A DNA stretch of 64,000 nucleotides from Virgisporangium aliadipatigenens (GCF_016863615.1 NZ_BOPF01000002.1:186001-250000), one strand, 5' to 3'. Shown: positions 1 through 9,951, numbered from the stretch's first letter. The notes: generated by a model not told the origin, from the letters alone. Numbers and translations: made by a program.

Positions 1-14
1 GTCTGAACGCCCGA

Positions 15-44
15 GTGACCCGGTGCTCCGGCCGGCGTTAGGCT
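15..44 (+). promoter_or_regulatory. candidate promoter of the first gene
   Basis: A GTGACC -35-like hexamer (15-20) and a TAGGCT -10-like hexamer (39-44) are separated by 18 bases. Transcription would begin near 51 and give a leader of about 118 bases. The leader holds a hairpin at 75-96 with arms GTTCCCC and GGGGAAC. No known riboswitch could be assigned to it. Confidence 0.4.
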
Positions 45-168
45 GGAGCCACACACCTCCGCCGGTCCAGGCGCCGTTCCCCCGGAAAGCGGGGAACCAA
101 GGGATTTCCCGGAAGCGGTCCGCGTGGCGCGGGACGAGACTTCCTCGTGAAGTTCATGGGGAGGAAAC

Positions 169-519
169 GTGCTGACCGTGCAGGTGGAGCTGGAGCTGGA
201 CGCGCCCGCGAGGGTCCTGCGCCTGGCATTGACGACCGTCACCGAGTCGGTGGCCGAGCAGCACGCACGGGTGGTGGTGCACCGCGTCGCGCAGATCCAC
301 CGGCCCGGCCGCGCGACCCCGGTGGTGCGGATCGACGGCGACAACCTGATGGACGAACGCGTGCCGACGGTGCGGATCGGGGGCGCACGCGTGCCGATCG
401 TCGAGGCGACGGAGTCGCTGGTGCTGGCGGGGCCGTTCGCGCGGCAGCTCGGCGGCATCCTCGAGGTCGAGACCGACACGGGCGGGCTGGTGCGGTATCC
501 GCTGTCGCCGGCGTCGTGA
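169..519 (+). CDS. hypothetical protein, 116 aa
   Basis: Small protein of unknown function. GTG start with a good ribosome site (GGAGGAA) six bases upstream. No signal peptide, membrane segment or recognisable motif. The sequence is rich in Val, Arg and acidic residues with alternating hydrophobic stretches, as in a small beta-rich fold. It converges on the LuxR gene at 532 with only 12 bases between the stops. I do not recognise the family. Codon use (G or C at third positions throughout) and the ribosome site support it as a real gene. Confidence 0.7.
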   Translation: MLTVQVELELDAPARVLRLALTTVTESVAEQHARVVVHRVAQIHRPGRATPVVRIDGDNLMDERVPTVRIGGARVPIVEATESLVLAGPFARQLGGILEVETDTGGLVRYPLSPAS

Positions 520-531
520 CGGCCCGCGCCG

Positions 532-2085
532 TCACGACGCCGCGGCGTCCCGTTCGGCCAGCGCGGGGAAGCGGTGCGCCAGTTCCGTCCGGGTCCGCAC
601 GCCGAGCTTGCGGTAGACGTTGCTCAGGTGGAACTCGACCGTCTTGACGCTCAGGAACAGCCGGGCGGCCACCTCGCGGTTGGTCGCACCGGCGGCGGCC
701 GCCCGCGCGGCCTGCAACTCCTGCGGCGTCAGCGCCCCGGACGGATCGTCGGCCGGGGATCCGGCGGCGCCGGGGCCGCCGCAGGCGAGCAGTTCCTCGT
801 GCGCGCGGGTCACCCACGCCCGCGCGCCGACGGTCGTGAAGATCTCGTGGGCGGCCAGGAGCGTGGTCCGCGCCCGGATCCGCCGACCGGCCCGGCGCAG
901 CCGCTCGCCGTACGCGAGGAGGGTCCGGCCGAGGTCGAACGGCGAGTCGACCCCGCGGTGCAGCACCAGCGCCGCCTCGAAGTGCCGGGCGAACTCGCCC
1001 TCCGGCGCGACGAGTCCGAGCAGGCGCCGCGCGAGGGCGGCCTGGGCCGGCAACGCGCCGCCGTCGAGCGTTCGCGCGGTGACGGCGGCCGGGATCCGGG
1101 TGTCCGGGCGGCCGGCCCGGATGCGCGCCTCCAGCAGCTCCGCCGTGCGGGTGAAGCCGGGCAGGGCCGAGCGCCACGCGACCACGGCCTCGTCGTACCG
1201 GCCGGCGCCGGCCTCCAGCACCCCGATGGCGTCGTTGGCCGCGTCGCCGGCCGCGCGCACCGCGTGGCGCCGGCACGCGGCCTCGTCGCCGCGCACCGCG
1301 TGCACCTGGGCGAGCAGCCCGTGCAGCCGCTGCGACCAGAACCCGTCGGTGACCCGGTCGGCCAGCGCGACGCCCTCGTCGGCGAGGGCGGTGGCCGCAC
1401 GCAGCCGCCCGGCCCGGAGCGCGGCCCGCGCGCTCGCGAACAGCGCCAGCGGCAGCACGCCGATGATCCCGGCGGCGCGGGCGCCGTCCAGGACCGGGGT
1501 GAGCAGGCCGTCGGCGGCCCCCGGCGCGCCCACCTGGGACAGGCCCAGCGCGGCCAGGATCACGTACTCGGGCGCGGTGTGGCCACGGGCCAGGTCGGCG
1601 ACGCGGCGGCGCAGCAGGGCGGCCCCGTCGGACGGCCGCTCGCCGTGCAGGAGGACGATCGCGCGCACCACGTCGGTCTCGATCGTCTCCACCCGCGCGG
1701 CGGCCAGCAGGTCGGCGGCGCGGTCGGGATCCCCGGAAAGAAGAGCGGCCACCGCGGCCAGCGTGACCGGCCCGGCGAGCGCGCAGGCCGTCGCGGGATC
1801 GCCCGTGAACAGCTCCGCCCGCGCGAGGTGAAGGGCGAGCCCCGGCCCGAGGTCTGCGGAATGCCGGCCCGCCGGCAACAGCGACCGCGCCCGGTCCCGC
1901 TGCCCGGCGAGGCGCGCGTCCGCCGCCGCGTACCGCAGCCGCTCGTCCCGGAGCACGGGATCGTCGGTCAGCGAGGCGGCCAGTTCGACAGCCGCCGCCG
2001 CGGTGGCGTGCCGCCCGCGGGCGCGTTCGTTCGCGGCCATCCGGTCGAGCACGTCGGCGAGCGCGGGGTCGCGGTTGTCTCGCAC
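532..2085 (-). CDS. LuxR-family transcriptional regulator without ATPase domain
   Basis: A 517-aa regulator. The last ~65 residues form a LuxR/NarL-type helix-turn-helix (LTPQELQAARAAAAG..TNREVA..LFLSVKTVEFHLSNVYRKLGV). The preceding ~440 residues are alanine-rich helical repeats resembling the TPR region of large LAL regulators. There is no Walker A motif, so it looks like the C-terminal half of a LAL protein. The start is GTG with AGGAGG upstream. It is divergent from the full-size LAL gene at 2357, so the two may be evolutionarily and regulatorily linked. Target and ligand are unknown. Confidence 0.85.
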   Translation of the reverse strand: MRDNRDPALADVLDRMAANERARGRHATAAAAVELAASLTDDPVLRDERLRYAAADARLAGQRDRARSLLPAGRHSADLGPGLALHLARAELFTGDPATACALAGPVTLAAVAALLSGDPDRAADLLAAARVETIETDVVRAIVLLHGERPSDGAALLRRRVADLARGHTAPEYVILAALGLSQVGAPGAADGLLTPVLDGARAAGIIGVLPLALFASARAALRAGRLRAATALADEGVALADRVTDGFWSQRLHGLLAQVHAVRGDEAACRRHAVRAAGDAANDAIGVLEAGAGRYDEAVVAWRSALPGFTRTAELLEARIRAGRPDTRIPAAVTARTLDGGALPAQAALARRLLGLVAPEGEFARHFEAALVLHRGVDSPFDLGRTLLAYGERLRRAGRRIRARTTLLAAHEIFTTVGARAWVTRAHEELLACGGPGAAGSPADDPSGALTPQELQAARAAAAGATNREVAARLFLSVKTVEFHLSNVYRKLGVRTRTELAHRFPALAERDAAAS

Positions 2086-2356
2086 GGTGGTGTCCCTCCT
2101 GCCGTACTCCGACTGAAAGACGACAGTGCGCCCCGCGCCTGATCACCACGTAGGGAGAACTCCCGGTATGCCGCGCCGGGCACCCTTACCCCGGACCTCA
2201 ATCCGGCCTCAAGACATGGTCGTCGGACACAGACGGCATGCATTCATCCTGATTTCATGGGTGCTGCGCGAATCAAGCGGATCAATGCGAAAAGCCGATC
2301 GACAGACCGGCTGTTCGGGACCAGGCTGGCGGACAGGTCTACCGGATGGGCGACGG
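2086..2356. promoter_or_regulatory. divergent promoter region of two LuxR regulators
   Basis: A 271-base intergenic stretch, visibly less GC-rich than its surroundings, between the divergent regulators. It must carry both promoters. I could not pick a convincing -35/-10 pair or operator by eye. Open frames that extend the rightward gene into this region lack the domain conservation seen from 2357 onward. Confidence 0.5.
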
Positions 2357-5308
2357 ATGACTTCTCGGGCGTATCGCAGCGCGTTCGTCGGTCGGGTCGA
2401 GGAGCTGGCGCGACTGGACCGGGCCCTGGCCGAGGCCGCCGGCGGCAGCCCCGCGGTCGTGGTGGTCTGCGGCGAGGCCGGCATCGGCAAGACGCGCCTG
2501 CTGACGGAGTTCGCGCGCGGCGCGGCCGACTCCGGCGCCCGGGTGCTCGTCGGCGGCTGCGTGGCGGTCAGCGGCGGCGGCCTGCCCTACGGCCCGGTCG
2601 TGGAGGCGCTGCGCGGGCTGAGCGGCGAGTTCTCCGAGCGGGCCGGCGCCGAGCTGGGCTGGCTGCCGCGGGCCGACCGGGCGCCGGGGCAGGCGCACTC
2701 CGAGATCTCCGACGGCATCGGTCAGCTGCGGCTGTTCGAGTGGCTGCTGCGCTTCGTGCAGGAGACGTGCGCGGCGGCGCCGCTGGTGCTGGTGATCGAG
2801 GACCTGCACTGGGCCAACCAGTCGACCCGCGACCTGTTGACGTTCGTGACGAGAAACCTGCGCGACGAGCGGTTCCTGCTCGTGACGACCTACCGCGACG
2901 ACGAGTGCGCCGATCCGCAGCAGCGCGCCTTCCTCGCCGAGCTGACCCGCGGCGCCCGGACCGACCGCATCGACCTGGGCCGGTTCCGGCGGGCCGAGAT
3001 CGCGTCGCTGCTCGCCGGTGTGCTCCCGGAGGCGCCGAGCGACGCGCTCGTCGGCCGGATCCACGCCCAGTCCGGCGGCAACGCCTACTTCGCGGAGGAG
3101 CTGGTCGCGGCCGGCCTCGACGACTGCGAGGTGCCGCCGAAGCTGCGCGACATCCTGATGAGCCGGGTCGAGCTCCTCTCCCGGCCGGCGCAGGAGACCC
3201 TGGCGGCGATGTCGGTCTGCGGCCGGCGGGTGCGGCACGCGCTGCTCGCGCGGGTCTCCGACCTCGACAGCCGGGAGCTGACCGCCGCCCTGCGCGAGGC
3301 GCAGCGCCACCGGATCATCACCATCGAGGCCGCGGACTCGTACGTCTTCCGGCACGCCCTCGCCCAGGAGGCCGTCTACCAGGACCTTCTTCCGGGGGAA
3401 CGGCTCGCGCTGCACGGCCGGGTCGCCGCCGCCCTCGACGCCGAGCGGCCCGCCGCCGGTGACGCCGCGGCGGTGGCGGCCGAGATCGCGCACCACTGGT
3501 TCGAGGCCAACGAGTACCGCATGGCGCTCACCGCCACCATCACGTCGGCGCGCCTCATGGCGGGCATGTACGCGTTCACCGAGGCGGACCGGCTCTACGA
3601 ACGGGCGCTGGACCTCTGGACGAGAATCCCCGCCGACGCGCGCCCACCCGGGCTGAGCCTGCTGGAGCTGCTGCGGCGTTCGGCCGAGGCGGCGCGCTGG
3701 GTCGGCGACATCGGCCGGGCGGTCGCGCTGATCGAGCACGCCGTCGGGATGGTCGACGAGGACGCCGAACCGGCCCGCGCGGCCATGCTGCACGACCGGC
3801 TCGGCCTGTACCTGTGGGAGGCCGGCGAGGGGCGGCGTTCGATCGAGGAGTACGGGACGGCCGAGAAGCTGCTCGACGGCACGCCGGCGACCCCCGTTCG
3901 GGCCTGGGTGCTGGCCGATCAGGCGCGCATGCTGATGCTCAGCTCCCGCTACCGGGAGGCGCGGCTGCGCTGCGTCGAGGCGCTGGAGATCGCCCGCGGC
4001 TCCGCCGCACCGGCCGCCGAGACGCATCTGCTGGACACGCTCGGGTTCTCGATGGTGATGTTGGGCGAACACGACGCCGGCATCGACCGGCTGCAGCACG
4101 CGCGCACGGCCGCCGCCGCGCAGGAGGACGTCGAGGGCAGTTGTCGGGCGCTCACCAACCTGGTGACCGTCCTGCTGCTGACCGGGCGCTACCGCGAGGC
4201 GCTGAGCGTCGCCGACGACGGCATCGCGATGATGCGCCACCTCGGGGTCGAACTGGCAGCCGGCGGCGTGCTGCTCAGCATCACGGCCGGCGTGCTGTTC
4301 CGCCTCGGCGACTGGCGCCGCGCGGAGGAGCTGACGCAGGAGGTGCTGGCCCGTTCGGCGCCGCCCGGTCTGGCGTTCTTCGCCCACGTGACCCGGATCG
4401 AACTGGCCACCGCGCGGGGCCGGCTCGACGAGGCCCGGGACAGCCGTCGGCGCGCGGAGGCGTGCGGCGTGGGCACCACCGATCCGATGGCGCTGGCCGG
4501 CCTGTTCGCTGCGGTGGCGGAGCTGTCGATCTGGTCCGAGGAGCTGGACGCGGCGCGGGAGGCGGTCGAACGCGGGCTCGACCTCCTGGAGGAGACCGAG
4601 GAGGAGCACCTCGTGGTCCGGCTGTGCGCACTGGGCCTGCGGGTGGCCGCCGACACCGCCGAACGCGCCCAGATGCGCGGTGGGCGTTCCGCGCACGACG
4701 CGGTGCTGGCGACCGGGGACGCCTTTCTCGCGCGGATGCACGCGGCGGCCGCGCGTCCCGGGGCGGCGTTCGCGGAGGCGGATGCCAACCGGCTGACGGG
4801 CGAGGCGGAGCACGGCCGGCTGCGGCAGCGTTCGGAGCCGGCGAAGTGGTCCGCGGCGGCGGCCCGCTGGGAGGAGCTGGGCGTCGCCTACGCCGCCTGT
4901 TACGCGCGCACGCGGGAGGCCGAGGCGACGCTCGCCGCACGCCACGCGCCCAGTGCGAGCGGCGCGCTGTCGGCGGCACACCGGCATCTGCAGGCCCTCG
5001 GCGAGGAGCCGATCCTGCTCGCCCGCACCGTCACGACCCTCGCCCGGCGCGCCCGCGTCGACCTCGCGGCGCCACCCGTAGACCGGGCGGATCCGCCGGC
5101 CGGCAACCCGTTCCACCTGACCCGCCGCGAACGGGAGGTGCTCGGCCTGCTCGTGGAGGGCTGCACCAACCGGCAGATCGCCCGCACGCTGTACGTGACG
5201 GAGAAGACGGCGAGCGTGCACGTCTCGAACATCATGGCCAAGCTCCAGGTCGACAGCCGGGGCCGGGCCGCCGCGATGGCGCACCGGCTCGGCCTCCTGG
5301 CGAGTTGA
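2357..5308 (+). CDS. LAL-type LuxR regulator with AAA ATPase domain
   Basis: A 983-aa large ATP-binding regulator of the LuxR family. Near the N-terminus FVGRVEELARLDRAL leads into a Walker A motif, GEAGIGKT (residues 39-46), and a Walker B-like LVLVIEDLHWAN (Asp149). The middle is a long TPR-like helical region. The C-terminus (about 921-983) is a LuxR helix-turn-helix (LTRREREVLGLLVEG..NRQIARTLYVTEKTASVHVSNIMAKL). Such proteins couple ATP/ligand sensing to activation of catabolic or antibiotic genes. ATG 2357 is chosen because conserved sequence starts directly after it, although its ribosome site is weak. It converges on the DyP gene, with nine bases between the stops. Confidence 0.88.
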   Translation: MTSRAYRSAFVGRVEELARLDRALAEAAGGSPAVVVVCGEAGIGKTRLLTEFARGAADSGARVLVGGCVAVSGGGLPYGPVVEALRGLSGEFSERAGAELGWLPRADRAPGQAHSEISDGIGQLRLFEWLLRFVQETCAAAPLVLVIEDLHWANQSTRDLLTFVTRNLRDERFLLVTTYRDDECADPQQRAFLAELTRGARTDRIDLGRFRRAEIASLLAGVLPEAPSDALVGRIHAQSGGNAYFAEELVAAGLDDCEVPPKLRDILMSRVELLSRPAQETLAAMSVCGRRVRHALLARVSDLDSRELTAALREAQRHRIITIEAADSYVFRHALAQEAVYQDLLPGERLALHGRVAAALDAERPAAGDAAAVAAEIAHHWFEANEYRMALTATITSARLMAGMYAFTEADRLYERALDLWTRIPADARPPGLSLLELLRRSAEAARWVGDIGRAVALIEHAVGMVDEDAEPARAAMLHDRLGLYLWEAGEGRRSIEEYGTAEKLLDGTPATPVRAWVLADQARMLMLSSRYREARLRCVEALEIARGSAAPAAETHLLDTLGFSMVMLGEHDAGIDRLQHARTAAAAQEDVEGSCRALTNLVTVLLLTGRYREALSVADDGIAMMRHLGVELAAGGVLLSITAGVLFRLGDWRRAEELTQEVLARSAPPGLAFFAHVTRIELATARGRLDEARDSRRRAEACGVGTTDPMALAGLFAAVAELSIWSEELDAAREAVERGLDLLEETEEEHLVVRLCALGLRVAADTAERAQMRGGRSAHDAVLATGDAFLARMHAAAARPGAAFAEADANRLTGEAEHGRLRQRSEPAKWSAAAARWEELGVAYAACYARTREAEATLAARHAPSASGALSAAHRHLQALGEEPILLARTVTTLARRARVDLAAPPVDRADPPAGNPFHLTRREREVLGLLVEGCTNRQIARTLYVTEKTASVHVSNIMAKLQVDSRGRAAAMAHRLGLLAS

Positions 5309-5317
5309 GCCGGCGGG

Positions 5318-6709
5318 TCAGAGCTTTCCCTCGGCGAGGCCGCGCAGCCCCTCGGTGGAGGGCGCGAACAGGTACTCGCCGCCGGTCGGCACCACGAACG
5401 CCTCGGCCGTCGAGACGGTCACCTGCCGGCCGTCCGGCCCGTGCAGGTACGCGGCCCGCATCCCGCCCCGGCACTGGCCGATCAGCAGATCCATGCCGCC
5501 GCCCCGGGGAGCCGACGGCGAGTTGCTCCAGATCCGGGTGAGGAACTCGAACTGTTCGACGATCGAGGTCTGGAAGCAGAGGAAGTGCAGCCCGCGGTCC
5601 TTGCCGTCACCGGCACGGTGCGGCGGCCCGTACGGCATGCCGCGCCGCAGGATCCGGCGGGTCAGCGTGTCCTCCGGGCCGCCCTGGTCTGTGTGGCCGG
5701 TGCGCGGGTTGACCTTTCTGATGTGCGCGCCGCCGGGACAGGCCAGTCCCAACGGGTCCGGCGGGTCGGTGAAGTCGAAATCGTTGTCGGGCCGGCCGTT
5801 CGCCGTTCCCCGGATGACCGGGGCGCCGCTCTTCCAGCGCCCGACCAGGAAGGCGCCGAGCGACTCGGCCGCGGCGCGCGGCGCCCAGCCCATCGCCTCG
5901 GCGACCCGTTCGCCCTCCCGCGCCAGGAACTCCTCGAAGCGGTCCACGTCCTGGCGAAGCCGGCGGAAGACGAGGTACGACCCGTCGTCCGTCCACTGTG
6001 GACCGGCCGACGCCGGCGTCCACGGCCGCACCGGATGGCTGGGATGCTGCCGCGGGTAGCCGAAGACGAACGCCCCGGCGTGGATCAGCGGCGCGCCCGG
6101 CGACGCGTACTGCGGCCCGTCCGGGGCGACCCTGAACGGCTCGCTCCCGCCGGGCAGGCCGCGCACCGCCGGCTCCGAGACGCCGTCGCGGAACCCGAAG
6201 TGCTCGCGGGCCGCACCGCGTTCGCCCAGCCGGGTGCCGGTCTCCGACCAGACCTGCACCAGACCGCTCTCGGCGGCGCGCAGCAGCACCTGCCGGGCCT
6301 TGCGGGACACGGCCTGCGGCGAGCCGGCGACGATGACGAGAACGTGCACCGGCCGCGACGGGGAGCCGACCACCCAGTCCTCCGGGTGGCCGTCGTCGCC
6401 CAGCAGCGCCGAGCGCGCCGCGAGCCCTTCGGTGAACGCCTCGTCGGTCAGCCCCGGCTCGGTGCCGAGGAGCGCGGTGAGGCCGGCGTGCGACAGGGCG
6501 ACGTTCAGCCACGGCCCCGCGAACGACTTCTCCGCCCGGCAGGCGTAGACCTGCGCACCGGTGGTGACGTCCGGCACGAGCGCCGCGAGCCAGCTGCGCG
6601 CCGCGGCCGGGTCGACGATCCGCAGCGCCAGCAGGGCCTGCGCGTCGGCGACGAACCCGGGCACCACGTTGCCCTGCACACGGTCGAGCCGCAGGGGAGT
6701 GTCATTCAT
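5318..6709 (-). CDS. DyP-type heme peroxidase
   Basis: A 463-aa dye-decolorizing peroxidase. The family GXXDG motif appears as GFRDG (172-176, Asp175 the distal catalytic acid). CPGGAHIRKVNPR carries the likely proximal heme ligand His329. There is no Tat or Sec signal, so it should be cytoplasmic or cargo of another compartment. Length is normal for the longer bacterial class. Its ATG overlaps the stop of the upstream 720-aa gene (ATGA, 6706-6709), so the two are translationally coupled. The physiological substrate is unknown; the coupled partner suggests a dedicated two-protein function. Confidence 0.93.
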   Translation of the reverse strand: MNDTPLRLDRVQGNVVPGFVADAQALLALRIVDPAAARSWLAALVPDVTTGAQVYACRAEKSFAGPWLNVALSHAGLTALLGTEPGLTDEAFTEGLAARSALLGDDGHPEDWVVGSPSRPVHVLVIVAGSPQAVSRKARQVLLRAAESGLVQVWSETGTRLGERGAAREHFGFRDGVSEPAVRGLPGGSEPFRVAPDGPQYASPGAPLIHAGAFVFGYPRQHPSHPVRPWTPASAGPQWTDDGSYLVFRRLRQDVDRFEEFLAREGERVAEAMGWAPRAAAESLGAFLVGRWKSGAPVIRGTANGRPDNDFDFTDPPDPLGLACPGGAHIRKVNPRTGHTDQGGPEDTLTRRILRRGMPYGPPHRAGDGKDRGLHFLCFQTSIVEQFEFLTRIWSNSPSAPRGGGMDLLIGQCRGGMRAAYLHGPDGRQVTVSTAEAFVVPTGGEYLFAPSTEGLRGLAEGKL

Positions 6710-8868
6710 GAGTTCGGCTCCGTTCCGTCGGGCCACATGGTGCGCCAGTCCCGCGGGCCGGTGATGCCCGCCCGCGCGCCGAGTTCGAGCAGCCGCTTCG
6801 CGCGCCGGTCCTTGGAGCGCGACACCTCCGGGAACGCGTCGTGCTCGCCGTCGTTCGCCGCCGGCGCCACCTCGGGGTAGTTCACGAAGTCGGCCCGCAG
6901 GATCTCGCGCCGGTCGTCGGTGAAGTAGCGGCTGCCCGGCTGCGCACCCACGGCCCGCGGCGGTTCCTCGGCCATCGGCCACGCGACGAGGGTCAACGTC
7001 ATGCGCACCGCGTCGGCGACCTGGCCGGCGTCGGCGAGCGGCCGGCCGCCGATCCGGATGTCGGAGAGCGTCATCGGGCGTTCGCTGCCGTCGTCGGCCC
7101 GCACCCGGCACGTCTCGCCGGCCGGCACCTCGTACACCGCGCGGAGGGTGCGCGCCGAACCGGGCATCCCGGGAACGCCCGCGCCGACCCGCAGCACCCG
7201 CCAGTACTCCGGCGGGACCGGGCTGCCGTCGGGTTTCGTCCAGCCGCCGTCCTCCACGTGCGAGATGTAGACGCCGACCGGATCCGCCATCGTGACGTGG
7301 TAGCCGGCGCGCGCGAGTTCGTTGGCGGCGGCGCCGATCGCGGGATCGCTGCTGCGGTTGACGGTCCCGAACGCCCCGGCCGCCAGCAGGCTCCGCGCAC
7401 CCTGCAACGGCTTGCCGTCGGCGTCCGCCCGGATCACGCTGCCGTCGCCGACGACCTGCGCCGCCTGGCCGACCGTGTTCGCCGGGTGGGACAGGTGCAT
7501 GATGCCGTCGGTGATGTTCCACCTGTTCCACGGGTTGTAGTCGCCGGCCCGGAAACGCAGTTCGCCGCCGAGGTGGACGTCGTGCGCGAAGACCAGATCC
7601 GCCGCGGTGACGCGCTCGTCGACGAGTTCCTTGTACAGCGCGACGACGCGGTCCAGCGCGCCGGGGTGGGCCTCGCGCGGGCCGCGGGCCGCCGGCAGCG
7701 CGAAGTACGGGGCCGGATACCCGTCGGCGTAACAGCTCCACGCGTCCGGCGGTTCGCACACGAAGGTGATCCGGATCAGGCGTCCGTCGGCGTCGGTCTC
7801 CGCGCGCCACTCCAGGTACTCGTCCTGTTCCCGGTATTTCAGGGGAACGGGCGAACCGTCGGCCGTCTCGAAGCGCTGCACACCGAGGCGGCGGGCCGAC
7901 TCGTAGGCGATGCCGTCGGCGCCGGGCCCACCGCCCGTCCGGTCCCGGGCGGCGCTGCGCAGGACCAGCGGGAAGCCGCTCCACGTGGTGCTGTGCGCAC
8001 GCGCGTGCGCGGGCACACCGTCGGACGGATCGGTGAAGTGCACCGGGAGTCGCGGGTCGTAGGAGTCGAACGGGCGGTACTGCGCGCGCACGTACAGCAG
8101 TTCGGCCTGGAACTGGCTGCGCAGGTAGGCCGTCCAGGCCGGCCGCTGCAGCGGAAAGTCGGTCGTCCCGGCCGGCAGGTCGAGCAGGACCGCGGGGGCC
8201 GCATCGCCGCGCCGCTCCGGTCGGGTGCGCCGCCGCAGTTCGTACCGGTCCTTCGCGAGGCTGTCGGCGAACGCCGTCTCCCAGGTGCCGTTCGTGGGAT
8301 CGAGGTAGGTCGCGTAGCCGCCCGGGCGCAGCCCGAACGCCGCCGGCGCGCGCCCCAGGAAGTCGTTGCCGCCGCCCGTTTTCGTGAAGTACGCCGGCGT
8401 GAGGAAGTTCGACACCGGGATGCCGTCGATCTCGTACGACTCCGCCTGGACCGCGTCGCAGACCTCGAACCGGTACAGCACGAACGCCTGGGGGTCGTCC
8501 GCGTTGCGCGGGTCGGGTCCGGACACGAACCGCTCGACGGCGCGGTTGCTCAGCATTCGCAGGGCCTCGCGCGAGGCGGTGACGCTCCACGGCTCCCCGA
8601 GTTCGGCCGCGACGCGGGTGAACACGAAGGCGCACGGCACCCCCGGCGGCTGCGCGGCGTGCAGGCCGAGCACCTCGTCGACCCGGGGCCCCTCGACGTC
8701 GTCGAGCAGGTACAGCACGCCGTCGCCGGAACTCCCGCCGAGCCGCAGCCGCCCGCTCAACGACCAGTGGGGCCGGAAGTCCTCCTCGATCTGGCGGTTG
8801 ACGGCGCGCAGCACGGCCCGGACGAAGCCGTTCTCCTCGGTGGAGTGGTTGGCGACAGCGATCTGCAT
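6706..8868 (-). CDS. uncharacterised 720-aa partner of the DyP peroxidase
   Basis: Large soluble protein with no signal peptide or membrane segment. The first ~200 residues resemble, from memory, uncharacterised actinobacterial proteins with a metallopeptidase-like layout (conserved-looking VCDAVQAESYEIDG and SNFLTPAYFT). Where I would expect a zinc-type HExxH helix this protein reads SREALRML, so catalysis is doubtful. The C-terminal half (AGDYNPWNRWNITDGIMHLSHPANTVGQ onward) is a separate region I do not recognise. The ATG at 8868 follows an AGGGGGG ribosome site; an upstream in-frame start at 8910 lacks one. It overlaps the DyP start by four bases and is the first gene of that operon. Confidence 0.75.
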   Translation of the reverse strand: MQIAVANHSTEENGFVRAVLRAVNRQIEEDFRPHWSLSGRLRLGGSSGDGVLYLLDDVEGPRVDEVLGLHAAQPPGVPCAFVFTRVAAELGEPWSVTASREALRMLSNRAVERFVSGPDPRNADDPQAFVLYRFEVCDAVQAESYEIDGIPVSNFLTPAYFTKTGGGNDFLGRAPAAFGLRPGGYATYLDPTNGTWETAFADSLAKDRYELRRRTRPERRGDAAPAVLLDLPAGTTDFPLQRPAWTAYLRSQFQAELLYVRAQYRPFDSYDPRLPVHFTDPSDGVPAHARAHSTTWSGFPLVLRSAARDRTGGGPGADGIAYESARRLGVQRFETADGSPVPLKYREQDEYLEWRAETDADGRLIRITFVCEPPDAWSCYADGYPAPYFALPAARGPREAHPGALDRVVALYKELVDERVTAADLVFAHDVHLGGELRFRAGDYNPWNRWNITDGIMHLSHPANTVGQAAQVVGDGSVIRADADGKPLQGARSLLAAGAFGTVNRSSDPAIGAAANELARAGYHVTMADPVGVYISHVEDGGWTKPDGSPVPPEYWRVLRVGAGVPGMPGSARTLRAVYEVPAGETCRVRADDGSERPMTLSDIRIGGRPLADAGQVADAVRMTLTLVAWPMAEEPPRAVGAQPGSRYFTDDRREILRADFVNYPEVAPAANDGEHDAFPEVSRSKDRRAKRLLELGARAGITGPRDWRTMWPDGTEPNS

Positions 8869-8944
8869 GAGGACCCCCCTCGCGGTAAACACCTCGCGCA
8901 GACATCGCACAGCCCGCGGGGCCCCGACGCATGGGGAAATTTCC

Positions 8945-9951
8945 TTAGAGAGGCGTCGGCTTTCTGCCCACGTTCCCCCGAAGCAGCCGGCGGGAACGGT
9001 AGGCGAGTGCGGCGGTCGCGAGCGCCGCGCCCCACAGCGGCCACAGCACGGCCGGACCCATCGCGGCCCAGTTGGTCGCGGTGGGCTCGGCGGCGAGCAC
9101 CCGGATGAACATCAGCCCCGCGGACGTCACCGCAAGGGCCACGACCATGGCCGGGACCACCGCGAGCGGGACCGGCACGCGCCGTCCGCGCAGCACCGGC
9201 AGCCAGCGGGGGAACGTCTCGCCCCACGGCCGGATCAGCCCGACCGTGAGCACCGAACCGATCAGCGCCATCGAGCCCAGCGCCGCACCGGCCCACCAGA
9301 TCCCCGGCATCTCCCGGTCGAACGCCCGAAGCTGCGCACCGCTGAACCCGAGCGGGATCCCGAGCGCCCACGCCCACCGGGTAGCCGCGTACACCACCGG
9401 AACGCCCACCGCGACCCACGTGGCCGCGACCCCGAGCCGCCTGCCCGGGACGACCCCGCGCCCCGTGCGCAACCGCCGGTGGCGCGCCGCCGCGACGGCG
9501 AACAGCACCCCGCCCGCCATGCACAGCAGCTGGTTGACGACCGGCCACGGCACCTGCGACGCGATCGTGGCGCCCGCCGGCCACCCGAACGGCTTCCCCG
9601 CGAGCAGCACCGGGATGTGCCCGATCGCCACCAACGGCCGGTAGTCCGGCAGCACCACACCCAGGAACGCCGCGATCACCCACGCCACCCCCTCGACGGC
9701 CCGCCCGGCGGCATCCGCCGCGGCCGGGAGCACGGCCAGCAGCGCGCCCACGGCCGCCATCGCGAACGCCACCGCCGCGACGGCCGGCGCCGCCTCCGCC
9801 CGCAGCCCACCGAGGATCGACATCCCATCGCGATGGCGGGATCCGGATCGCCCGCACCGTACGGAAACCCGTCCCCGCCACCGGCCCAGTAGAGCGCCAG
9901 CACCCCGTACCCGAACGCCCACAGCGCGGCGCCCACCCCGATTCGTCTCAT
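8945..9951 (-). pseudogene. polytopic membrane protein gene with apparent frameshift
   Basis: The N-terminus (MRRIGVGAALWAFGYGVLALYWAGGGDGFPYG, from ATG 9951) lies in one frame. The remainder (SILGGLRAEAAPAVAAVAF onward) lies in another, meeting near 9829-9835 at a GGG run. Adding one G would join them into a ~335-aa protein with about eight hydrophobic segments. Both halves look like parts of one actinobacterial integral membrane family. Possible explanations are a genuine inactivating deletion, a sequencing error, or two overlapping genes with the second starting at ATG-TCG. Function unknown. Confidence 0.6.

Noticed and set aside
45-168. Possible riboswitch (c-di-AMP type) in the leader of the first gene
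   Set aside because: A hairpin and GGGGAACC occur, but the other conserved boxes of that class are not visible.
5318-8932. Reading the DyP and its partner as one fused 1,204-aa protein
   Set aside because: In the DyP frame the upstream part is Arg-rich shadow sequence; the partner is encoded in a different frame with its own stop at 6706.
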